A DNA stretch of 5,070 nt from JBOGED01 sp050743625 (GTDB lineage Bacteria; Actinomycetota; Nitriliruptoria; Euzebyales; Egibacteraceae). Below the pieces are notes generated by a model, which had not been told where the DNA came from, ran no database searches, and saw nothing but the letters and a program-made list of their open reading frames with translations. The first letter of the stretch is position 1; every line of letters starts with the position of its first letter. Below are positions 1 to 5,070 of the stretch, in pieces. The position numbers and the translations under genes were made by a program. The DNA lies in assembly GCA_050743625.1 (NCBI GenBank), contig JBOGED010000650.1:1-5070 (forward strand), given 5' to 3'.

Positions 1-71
1 CCCCGGAGGATGAGAATCAGGCAAACCAGGCGTCCCGCGACCTTTCCGCGCTCGAGCGAGGCATCGAACGA
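1..71. other. Left edge, no assignable gene
   Basis: I see no convincing gene in these bases. One + strand frame is open from the edge and another closes at 11-13 (TGA), so the tail of an upstream gene is possible but not demonstrable. On the - strand, downstream of the leftward gene, a short ATG frame closes after about 15 codons. No tRNA-like or terminator T-run is visible. Confidence 0.4.
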
Positions 72-84
72 AGCGCCGGGCGCT
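72..84. repeat. 13-bp perfect palindrome abutting a larger one
   Basis: The arms AGCGCC (72-77) and GGCGCT (79-84) are exact reverse complements around a single G at 78. In RNA it would fold with a slightly larger loop, for example a 4-bp stem and 5-nt loop. It ends exactly where the 44-bp palindrome begins and lies just past, and partly inside, the stop codon of the leftward gene (stop 83-85). As a second GC-rich hairpin in that gene's 3' region it could help termination or mRNA 3'-end protection. There is no T-run on the - strand after it, so it is not a textbook intrinsic terminator. Confidence 0.6.
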
Positions 85-706
85 ACTGTGCAGAGTTTTG
101 CCGAACTACCGGCATTACTCTGCACAGTGCAGGATTAGGCCGCGCGTCGCCGAGGGTGGCGAGGAGTTCCGCCGAGCGGTCGAGCCAATCTCCCTCCAGC
201 TTTCCGAACCTGACATTCAGCTCGACGAGGGCCGCGCTCGCGCGCACCGCCGCCCCTGCCAGCAAGGTGGCGGTGGCAGCGTCGCCCCGCAGGTTCGGGT
301 TGCCGCCGTCCTCGAGCTTCTGGGCCAAAACCGCGGTCTCCGCGGCTGCCCGCGCGATCTGGAGAGGGATCTCGGTGGCGTGCTCGAGTGCCGCCTTGAT
401 ACGCGCGCGGCGGGCGTCCGGGTCGGGCTCCTTTGGCAGGCGGTACGCCGCTCGAACTTCCGGATAGGCCGCGGCGTCCTGATCGGCGAGCTCCAGCGCC
501 CGCTCCCGGAGCCTGTCCGCCACCTCCGCGAGGCCCTGCGCGTCCTCCAGCTGGTTGGTGGAAAACCTCGCGGCCATCGCGACGAGGCTCGCGGCCATCG
601 CCGCCGCTACCCCGGCCGCCGCCCCGCCGCCCGGAGCGGGATCCTTCGCCGCGACACGTTCGAGAAACCGGCCGAGGCGTTCATCCCGGAAGGAGGTCTC
701 ACCCAT
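83..706 (-). CDS. fchA: Cyclodeaminase/cyclohydrolase family protein (FTCD_C/FchA-like)
   Basis: The 207-aa product matches the stand-alone cyclodeaminase fold (C-terminal domain of formiminotransferase-cyclodeaminase). Bacterial single-domain members act as cytosolic methenyl-THF cyclohydrolase (FchA) or formimino-THF cyclodeaminase. Visible signatures are the N-terminal glycine-rich turn PAPGGGAAAG (residues 23-32) followed by an Ala-rich helix, the ADQDAAAY segment with the likely catalytic Asp77, and GNPNLRGDAATATLLAGAA (135-153). Length is normal for the family. The ATG at 706 (MGETSF) is preferred because a family-like N-terminus starts there and a -10-like hexamer lies 6 nt upstream. 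A longer in-frame start at 796 would overlap the divergent gene and adds unconserved sequence. Residues 194-207 are encoded by the 44-bp palindrome, an unusual tail. It is divergent from the ligase gene. The family is secure; cyclohydrolase versus cyclodeaminase is not. Confidence 0.88.
   Translation of the reverse strand: MGETSFRDERLGRFLERVAAKDPAPGGGAAAGVAAAMAASLVAMAARFSTNQLEDAQGLAEVADRLRERALELADQDAAAYPEVRAAYRLPKEPDPDARRARIKAALEHATEIPLQIARAAAETAVLAQKLEDGGNPNLRGDAATATLLAGAAVRASAALVELNVRFGKLEGDWLDRSAELLATLGDARPNPALCRVMPVVRQNSAQ
85..128. repeat. 44-bp imperfect palindrome at the 3' end of the cyclodeaminase gene
   Basis: The outer arms ACTGTGCAGAGT (85-96) and ACTCTGCACAGT (117-128) are perfect 12-bp reverse complements. 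The inner arms TGCCG (99-103) and CGGCA (110-114) are perfect 5-bp complements. A symmetric TT/TT mismatch (97-98, 115-116) separates the two stems, and the loop is 6 nt (104-109). This is direct sequence observation. In the leftward transcript it would form a very stable hairpin covering the last 14 sense codons and part of the stop codon. Plausible roles are a transcription terminator or mRNA-stabilising structure, a protein-binding site, or the fused ends of a small palindromic or inverted-repeat element that now encodes the protein's tail. It lacks a following U-tract in either direction. Confidence 0.85.
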
Positions 707-712
707 CCTTCG

Positions 713-718
713 AGTGTA
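713..718 (-). promoter_or_regulatory. -10-like element for a leaderless cyclodeaminase transcript
   Basis: Read on the - strand, the hexamer is TACACT (TANNNT), with 6 nt (CGAAGG) between it and the ATG at 706. Transcription would start at or next to the start codon, giving a leaderless mRNA, which is common in actinobacteria. The GAAGG adjoining the ATG is too close to serve as a Shine-Dalgarno. No good -35 match is visible. The call is inferred from spacing and pattern. Confidence 0.5.
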
Positions 719-720
719 GG

Positions 721-726
721 TACCAT
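721..726 (+). promoter_or_regulatory. -10-like element for a leaderless ligase transcript
   Basis: TACCAT (TANNNT) is followed by 7 nt and the ATG at 734, so transcription would start at about the start codon. No Shine-Dalgarno lies at a usable distance. It is 2 bp from the opposing -10 element at 713-718, so RNA polymerase could not easily occupy both at once. A clear -35 is not visible. The hexamer overlaps a GGTACC palindrome (719-724), and CCATCC occurs at 703-708 and again at 723-728. Confidence 0.5.
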
Positions 727-733
727 CCGCGAC

Positions 734-2161
734 ATGACCCAGTCGGAGACCTCGGACACCCGGACTTTCCACACCTCGGCGGACGGGATCGCGCAAGCCG
801 TCGAGAGAGCCGAAGCCGCCGGGCTAGAGCTGATCCGCTTTCTCTACGTCGATCACGGCGGCGTCATCCGCGGCAAGGCCATCTCGCGGGCACGGCTCGG
901 CGAGCGCATACGGGCGGGCATCGGGCTGACCGTGGCGATGCAGGCGGCGAGCATGCTTGACCACTTCCTCCCGGTGCCCGGCATGGGGCCTGTCGGAGAG
1001 GTGCGGCTCGTTCCCGATCCGACCTCGCTCGTCGTCCTGCCGTACGCGCCCGGTGCCGGCGCGATGGCGGCCGACCTCGTCCAGGTCGACGGCAACGCGT
1101 ATGGCGCATGTCCCCGGACGTTCCTAAAGCAGGCGATCGCCAGTCTCGCCGCCGAGGGCTTCGCGCTGGTTGCCGCGTTCGAGCCAGAGTTCACCCTAGG
1201 CCGGCGGGTCCAGGGAGACGGGGAACTGGACCGGCTCGAGCCGATCGACTCCAGCGTGTGCTTCGCGACCACCGGCTTCGACGCGGCGCACGACTACGTG
1301 ATCGAGCTGGTCCGAGCGCTGCTCGCGCAAGGGCTCGACGTCGAGCAGTATTACCCCGAGTACGGCCACGGTCAGCAGGAGCTGTCCATCCGCCACGCAC
1401 CCGCCCTCCAAGCCGCCGACCGGCAGGTGTGCTACCGCGAGACCGCGCGCGGGGTCGCCTGGCGACAAGGACTGTGGGCGACGTTCGCGCCGAAGCCGAT
1501 CCCCGACCAGGCCGGCAATGGGGCGCACGTCCACCTCTCGCTGTGGGAGCTCGGCGCCGACGGTAGCCCAGGCCCGCATAACGCGTTGTTCGACCCGCAA
1601 GATGCGCTCGGCCTGTCCGACACCGCCTTCCACTTCATCGCGGGAGTGCTCCACCACCTGCCGGGACTGATCGCCCTGACCTGCGGGAGCGTCAACAGCT
1701 ACCGCCGGCTGCAGCCGCAGAGCTGGAGTAGCGCGTTCGCCTGTTTCGGCATGGACAACCGTGAGGCCGCCGTGCGGATCGCCTCGCCCTTGTGGGGTGA
1801 CGAGGAGGTCTCGACCAACCTCGAGCTCAAGCCCTCCGACTCGACCGGCAACCCCTACCTCGCGCTTGGCGGCATCATCCACGCCGGCCTCGACGGCGTC
1901 CGCCGCAAGCTCGACCCAGGGGAGCCGCTTGGCGTCGACCCCGCGACGCTCTCACCCGAGGACCTCGCCAAGCGCGGCATCCAGCGGCTCCCCGAGTCCC
2001 TGGGGGAGGCGTTGGACGCACTCGCCGCCGACGACCTGCTCATGGACGCGCTCGGGACGATGCGGAGCACGGCTTACCTGGCGGTCAAGCGTTCAGAGGT
2101 GGAGGCCTTCGCCGCCCAGGACGTCGGGTTTGAGTGCTTCCACCACTTCATGAAGTTCTAA
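734..2161 (+). CDS. Glutamine-synthetase-fold ligase, FluG/PuuA-like, probable gamma-glutamyl amide ligase
   Basis: The 475-aa cytosolic GSI-fold enzyme would join glutamate (or an analogue) to ammonia or an amine using ATP. Catalytic-site motifs are present: E150-x-E152, E209 and E216 in YPEYGHGQQE, GNGAHVH with H265/H267, NSYRRL with R325, DNREAAVRI with R343/R348, and E364 in NLELKPSD, then GNPYL. Departures from housekeeping GlnA are VDHGGVIRGKAI (39-50), an RGK hairpin typical of gamma-glutamyl-amine ligases, in place of the ammonium-site DGSS; Lys366 where GlnA usually has an Arg; and no Tyr adenylylation motif near 395-410. The ATG at 734 is chosen because it lies 7 nt after a -10-like hexamer and starts the conserved region; the frame is open far upstream only by antisense overlap. 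It is followed after 21 bp by the amidohydrolase, its FluG partner domain. The fold is certain; the substrate is unknown. Confidence 0.9.
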   Translation: MTQSETSDTRTFHTSADGIAQAVERAEAAGLELIRFLYVDHGGVIRGKAISRARLGERIRAGIGLTVAMQAASMLDHFLPVPGMGPVGEVRLVPDPTSLVVLPYAPGAGAMAADLVQVDGNAYGACPRTFLKQAIASLAAEGFALVAAFEPEFTLGRRVQGDGELDRLEPIDSSVCFATTGFDAAHDYVIELVRALLAQGLDVEQYYPEYGHGQQELSIRHAPALQAADRQVCYRETARGVAWRQGLWATFAPKPIPDQAGNGAHVHLSLWELGADGSPGPHNALFDPQDALGLSDTAFHFIAGVLHHLPGLIALTCGSVNSYRRLQPQSWSSAFACFGMDNREAAVRIASPLWGDEEVSTNLELKPSDSTGNPYLALGGIIHAGLDGVRRKLDPGEPLGVDPATLSPEDLAKRGIQRLPESLGEALDALAADDLLMDALGTMRSTAYLAVKRSEVEAFAAQDVGFECFHHFMKF

Positions 2162-2174
2162 CTAGTTCTAACTA
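2155..2174 (+). repeat. Exact 10-bp tandem duplication across the ligase stop codon
   Basis: GTTCTAACTA occurs twice back to back (2155-2164 and 2165-2174). The first copy contains the TAA stop at 2159-2161. With the next bases it forms an AT-rich island of about 26 bp in very GC-rich DNA and includes two perfect 8-bp palindromes, AACTAGTT (2160-2167) and CTAATTAG (2172-2179). Stops occur in all three + frames (TAA 2159, TAG 2163, TAA 2169, TAA 2173, TAG 2177). Slipped-strand duplication is the simplest origin. The island also supplies a possible promoter for the next gene. Confidence 0.85.
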
Positions 2175-2176
2175 AT
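2171..2176 (+). promoter_or_regulatory. Possible internal -10 for the amidohydrolase gene
   Basis: ACTAAT matches TATAAT at four of six positions and lies 6 nt before the TTG at 2183, the same geometry as the two divergent starts. No Shine-Dalgarno precedes that TTG, so a leaderless internal transcript, or re-initiation after the ligase stop, would be needed. TTCATG at 2147-2152 is a weak -35 candidate with an 18-bp spacer. Low confidence, because any AT-rich island will yield such matches. Confidence 0.3.
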
Positions 2177-2182
2177 TAGACC

Positions 2183-3292
2183 TTGAGCTTCGTCGACCAT
2201 CACTGCCATAGCCTGCGCGGGACGTGGGCGAACGTCGGCGAGGGCATGCCCGCCTGGAGGCGGTGCTTCACCGAGGCGACCGATGACGTGACCCTGGCCC
2301 GGCACGTTCCGGGGCTCTTCAGCTACCAGCGATTCCTGACCGCGACCGCGTCCATGCTGGGATTGGACCCCGGTGGCACGGACCTCGAGCGCCGCGTGGC
2401 TGCCCGGCGGGACGAGCTCGCCTCTGCGGATCCGGCCGGATACCTCCAGAGACTGCTTGACGACGCGGGCGTATCGGCCATGCTCGTCGACACGGGGTTT
2501 GGCGTCGGCGACACGCTCGCTATCGGCGAGCTCGCCGCCCTCACCAGTCTTCCCACCTACGAGGTGGTGCGGATCGAGCGGGTCGCCGAGGGCCTGCTCG
2601 AAGGCGGTGTGACCGCAACGAGGAACCTGGCTCACTTCGCGGACGAGTTCGAGGACCGGCTGGTCACCGCGCTCGACGGCGGCGCAGTCGCGCTGAAATC
2701 GGTGGCCGCGTACCGCGCCGGACTCGCGCTGCCGCGTCCGAGCGTGGCTGAGGTCCGGCAGGCCTGGACCGGCCTCGACCGCCGCCGGCAGTCCCGCCGG
2801 CTCGACGATCGTGTGCTCGTCGCCTTCCTGCTGTGGCGCGCCGCCGAGCTGGCGGGTCGCCGCGGCATACCACTTCAGATCCACACCGGGTTTGGCGACC
2901 GCGACCTCGACATCAACCTGGCGGACCCGGCCCTGCTGCGGCCGTTGCTCGTGGATCCGAGTACGCGGGACTGCCCCGTCGTCCTCCTCCACTGCTATCC
3001 CTTCGTAGCCAAGGCCGCGTACCTCGCGAGCGTCTACCCGCAGGTGTGGATGGACCTGTCGCTGGCTATCCCACTTGCCGAGCCCCTCGCCGCGAGGTTG
3101 GTTCGCGAGGCGCTCGGCCTGTGTCCCTTCACCAAGCTGCTCGCCGCCACCGATGGGCATTCGTACCCTGAGATGCATTGGTGGGGAGCGGTGAGTTGGC
3201 GCCACGCCTTGGAGCAGATCCCCGAGGCCACTGCGTTCGCTGACCGGGTCTTCGCCGGCAATGCCACCGAGCTGTACCGTCTCTCAACATGA
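2183..3292 (+). CDS. Metal-dependent amidohydrolase (amidohydrolase-2 type, FluG N-terminal-domain-like)
   Basis: The 369-aa TIM-barrel amidohydrolase is probably cytosolic, with no signal peptide. The metal-site residues appear in order: H7-C-H9 in VDHHCHS at the end of strand 1, K172 in ALKSVAAYR, H234 in QIHTGFGD, H270 in LLHCYP and D324 in ATDGHSYPE. This matches the amidohydrolase superfamily and, from memory, the N-terminal half of fungal FluG and plant nodulin-GS proteins, whose C-terminal half is a GSI-like domain like the product of the gene just upstream. I infer hydrolysis of an amide or a decarboxylation/isomerisation tied to the ligase product; the substrate is not readable. The TTG at 2183 puts the HxH motif at residues 7-9, as expected, and no upstream in-frame start is possible past the stops in the AT-rich island. 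It overlaps the cupin gene by 4 bp (ATGA). Confidence 0.87.
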   Translation: MSFVDHHCHSLRGTWANVGEGMPAWRRCFTEATDDVTLARHVPGLFSYQRFLTATASMLGLDPGGTDLERRVAARRDELASADPAGYLQRLLDDAGVSAMLVDTGFGVGDTLAIGELAALTSLPTYEVVRIERVAEGLLEGGVTATRNLAHFADEFEDRLVTALDGGAVALKSVAAYRAGLALPRPSVAEVRQAWTGLDRRRQSRRLDDRVLVAFLLWRAAELAGRRGIPLQIHTGFGDRDLDINLADPALLRPLLVDPSTRDCPVVLLHCYPFVAKAAYLASVYPQVWMDLSLAIPLAEPLAARLVREALGLCPFTKLLAATDGHSYPEMHWWGAVSWRHALEQIPEATAFADRVFAGNATELYRLST

Positions 3293-3693
3293 ATGAGGCG
3301 ATCCCGGTCGCGATGCTGCCCCAGGGCTACACCGTGCTGGCTCCGGACGGCTCCGAGATCCGCGAGCTCATCGTGCTCGGCGGAGGCAGCATGGCGCACT
3401 GCACGTTGCCGGTGGCCGGTGTCTCCGCGGCGGTCCGGCACCGGACCGTCGAGGAGATCTGGTACGTCCTTCGCGGGCAAGGCCAGCTCTGGGGTAAACG
3501 AGACCACCGAGAGGAGGTCGTCGACCTCACTCCTGGGGTATCCGTCGCGGTCACCCGGGGCATGCACTTTCAATTCCGCAACACGAGCGACGAGCCGTTG
3601 ACGTTTCTCCTCGTGACGATGCCTCCGTGGCCGGGCGCGGAGGAGGCCGTCCGGGTCGAGGATCACTGGCCGCCTTCGCCCTCCGGCGCGTGA
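3289..3693 (+). CDS. Small single-domain cupin with degenerate metal site
   Basis: This 134-aa protein is a single conserved beta-barrel cupin. Motif 1 is VRHRTVEEIWYVLRG (49-63), with the usual second His (H51), Glu (E56) and Gly (G63). The position of the first motif-1 His is Val49. Motif 2 is TRGMHFQFRN (89-98): Gly91 and Asn98 are kept, but the metal-ligand His aligns with Phe94, and a His sits one residue earlier (H93). Two of the four usual ligands are therefore absent or displaced, so it may bind a small molecule without catalysis, or bind metal differently. The ATG overlaps the amidohydrolase stop (ATGA), indicating translational coupling and membership of the same operon. Possible roles are a sensor or binding protein for the pathway substrate, or an isomerase. 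The fold is secure; the function is unknown. Confidence 0.85.
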   Translation: MNEAIPVAMLPQGYTVLAPDGSEIRELIVLGGGSMAHCTLPVAGVSAAVRHRTVEEIWYVLRGQGQLWGKRDHREEVVDLTPGVSVAVTRGMHFQFRNTSDEPLTFLLVTMPPWPGAEEAVRVEDHWPPSPSGA

Positions 3694-3723
3694 CCCGGGC
3701 GCGTCGACAGCGTAAAGGCCCCG

Positions 3724-3737
3724 CGCCCGTTCGGGCG
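3724..3737 (+). terminator. GC-rich hairpin after the cupin gene, candidate terminator
   Basis: CGCCCG (3724-3729) and CGGGCG (3732-3737) are perfect inverted arms around TT, and a G-T pair could extend the stem outward. It lies 30 bp past the cupin stop, where the operon could end before pabB. Only TT follows, not a U-run, so termination would have to be of the tail-less kind reported in high-GC bacteria. It may equally be a chance GC hairpin. Confidence 0.35.
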
Positions 3738-3754
3738 TTCGCCGGGGGAGAGAC

Positions 3755-3760
3755 TACTCT
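3755..3760 (+). promoter_or_regulatory. Possible -10 element for pabB
   Basis: TACTCT (TANNNT) lies 24 nt before the ATG at 3785. A start around 3767 would give a leader of about 18 nt that includes the GAGG ribosome binding site. No convincing -35 is visible. Together with the hairpin upstream it suggests pabB may be a separate transcription unit. Confidence 0.3.
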
Positions 3761-3773
3761 GTACCGCGTCCGC

Positions 3774-3777
3774 GAGG
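3774..3777 (+). promoter_or_regulatory. Shine-Dalgarno deciding the pabB start
   Basis: GAGG is followed by 7 nt and the ATG at 3785, which is good spacing. The in-frame TTG two codons earlier (3779) would leave only 1 nt between this site and the start, so the ATG is preferred. It is the only gene in the window with a normally spaced Shine-Dalgarno. Confidence 0.6.
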
Positions 3778-3784
3778 CTTGAGG

Positions 3785-5047
3785 ATGGCGGAGCGGGTGG
3801 CCACGCGAAGGATCGACGGCATCACGTCCCATCTCGCGCGCCGGGTCGCTGGCGATGCCCTTCCGCAGCTGCTCCGCATACTCGACCTGCTTCCCCCCGG
3901 GGCTGAGCTGGCGGTGGTGCGCGATGGATCCCGCTGGCTGCTCGGAATCTCCCCCGACGAGGTGGTCGCCGCGCATGGGGCGGCGGCCTTCCAGGCGCTG
4001 GACCGGCTCGGCGGGGGGTGGTGGGCGGGGTTCCTCAGCTACGACCTCGGCCGGTCCGTCGAGCAGATCGTGTCACGGGTGCCCGACGACCTCGATTTGC
4101 CCGATCTGATGCTCGCGCGGTTCGACGCGCGCCTGGCCGTCGGTCCGTCCGGCGTCCACATCGAGGGCGATGGAGCAACCCGCCCAGTCCTTGAGATCGC
4201 CTGCCGCCGAGCCCGAGACGGGCTTGGAGCGCCACGGGCTCAGCGGCTCGACCTCGGCCACTGGTCCTCCTCACTCTCGCGAGGGGACTTCGAGGCCAGG
4301 GCGAGAGCGATCATCCATCTCATCCGGGCGGGTGAGTGTTACCAGGTCAACCTCACACGGCGGCTTACCTGCGAGCGGTCCGCGGATCCCATCGCCCTGT
4401 TCGCCGCCGTCGCCGTCGGGAATCCCGCGCCTCACGCGGCGTTGCTGCGGTTGGGAGGAACCGCGGTGGTCTCCGCGTCCCCCGAACGCTTCCTCTGGCG
4501 CCGGGGAGCGCAGGTGGAGACCCGGCCGATCAAAGGGACGGCACAGGATCCCGCCGTGCTGATCCGCAGCGCCAAGGACCGCGCCGAGAACGTCATGATT
4601 GTCGACCTTGCACGGAACGACCTGGGTCGTGTCTGCGCGTACGGGTCGGTGCAGGTACCGGACCTGTGCGGGGTGGAGTCTCATCCCGGCCTCTTCCACC
4701 TGGTAAGCACGGTGAGGGGGCAGCTCCGCGCCGGTGTGGGGACCGGTGAGCTCCTGCGCGCGACCTTCCCTCCCGCCTCCATCACCGGGGCACCCAAGGC
4801 CGGAGTGCTTCAGGTGATCGAGGACCTTGAGCCGTGCCGCCGAGGCGTCTACTGCGGGGCGGTCGGCTGGATCGACGCGGATCGGGAGGCGCTCGATCTC
4901 AACGTCGCGATCCGCACCTTTGTCCTCGCGGGCGGTCGGACCCACCTCGGCGTCGGAGCGGGCATCGTGGCCGACTCCGACCCGGCCGCCGAGTGGCGGG
5001 AAACCGAGCTGAAGGCGGCCAAGCTCCTCGCGCTCGCCGGGACGTAG
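3785..5047 (+). CDS. pabB: Aminodeoxychorismate synthase component I (PabB)
   Basis: This 420-aa cytosolic chorismate-utilising enzyme adds ammonia, normally supplied by the PabA glutaminase, to chorismate to give 4-amino-4-deoxychorismate, the p-aminobenzoate precursor for folate. Visible motifs are GGWWAGFLSYDLG (76-89, N-terminal domain), CYQVNLTRRL (185-194), SASPERFL (230-237), PIKGTAQ (248-254), DRAENVMIVDLARNDLGR (265-282), SHPGLFHLVSTV (299-310), FPPASITGAPK (328-338), DLNVAIRTF (371-379) and GAGIVADSDPAAEWRETELKA (391-411). Lys250 in PIKGT is the PabB-type residue; anthranilate synthase TrpE has Ala there, so PabB is the better call. It is full length, with no fused PabA or PabC domain. 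The ATG is chosen over the TTG at 3779 because of the Shine-Dalgarno spacing. It follows the cupin by 91 bp, so it may or may not share that operon. PabA and PabC partners are not in the window. Confidence 0.92.
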   Translation: MAERVATRRIDGITSHLARRVAGDALPQLLRILDLLPPGAELAVVRDGSRWLLGISPDEVVAAHGAAAFQALDRLGGGWWAGFLSYDLGRSVEQIVSRVPDDLDLPDLMLARFDARLAVGPSGVHIEGDGATRPVLEIACRRARDGLGAPRAQRLDLGHWSSSLSRGDFEARARAIIHLIRAGECYQVNLTRRLTCERSADPIALFAAVAVGNPAPHAALLRLGGTAVVSASPERFLWRRGAQVETRPIKGTAQDPAVLIRSAKDRAENVMIVDLARNDLGRVCAYGSVQVPDLCGVESHPGLFHLVSTVRGQLRAGVGTGELLRATFPPASITGAPKAGVLQVIEDLEPCRRGVYCGAVGWIDADREALDLNVAIRTFVLAGGRTHLGVGAGIVADSDPAAEWRETELKAAKLLALAGT

Positions 5048-5070
5048 GTAAAGTGCCCGGCCGTCAGGCC
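5048..5070 (+). other. Right edge, possible start of a downstream gene
   Basis: After the pabB stop the frame beginning GTG at 5053 stays open to the edge, which is only six codons. Starting 5 bp after pabB would suit a co-transcribed gene such as a pabC-like lyase, but nothing in so short a stretch identifies it. Confidence 0.15.

Overview
This is a gene-dense, high-GC window. It encodes four complete proteins on the + strand and one on the - strand, with no mobile-element genes, CRISPR arrays, tRNAs or rRNAs that I can see. GC-rich third codon positions, a TTG start, a GTG-rich background, and -10-like hexamers sitting 6-7 nt ahead of start codons with no Shine-Dalgarno all fit a high-GC bacterium, most plausibly a deep-branching actinobacterium. 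That placement is an inference from style, not from a marker gene.

Layout. Positions 1-71 hold nothing I can assign. A 13-bp palindrome (72-84) directly abuts a 44-bp imperfect palindrome (85-128). The larger one overlaps the 3' end of the leftward gene 83-706, a cyclodeaminase/cyclohydrolase (FTCD_C/FchA family). A 27-bp divergent intergenic region (707-733) carries back-to-back -10-like elements. Rightward from there run a glutamine-synthetase-fold ligase (734-2161), a metal-dependent amidohydrolase (2183-3292) and a small cupin (3289-3693). These three look like one operon: the first gap is 21 bp and the last two genes overlap by 4 bp (ATGA). After 91 bp with a GC-rich hairpin comes a complete aminodeoxychorismate synthase component I (pabB, 3785-5047). 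The last 23 bp are uncharacterised. No stretch over 300 bp lacks a gene.

How the genes may work together. The ligase and amidohydrolase are the two halves of the fungal FluG / plant nodulin-GS fusion architecture, here encoded as adjacent separate genes. The ligase keeps the ATP/glutamate-site glutamates but has an RGK hairpin in place of the canonical ammonium-site DGSS, and it lacks the adenylylation motif. I therefore infer a gamma-glutamyl-amine (or other amide) ligase rather than assimilatory glutamine synthetase. The amidohydrolase would act on the ligase product or a related amide. The cupin appears to have lost two of the four usual metal ligands. The two flanking genes both touch folate: one interconverts methenyl-/formimino-THF and the other makes the p-aminobenzoate precursor. 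Whether that is more than coincidence cannot be judged from this window. The ligase-amidohydrolase-cupin cassette, of unknown substrate, is the best candidate for an undescribed system here.
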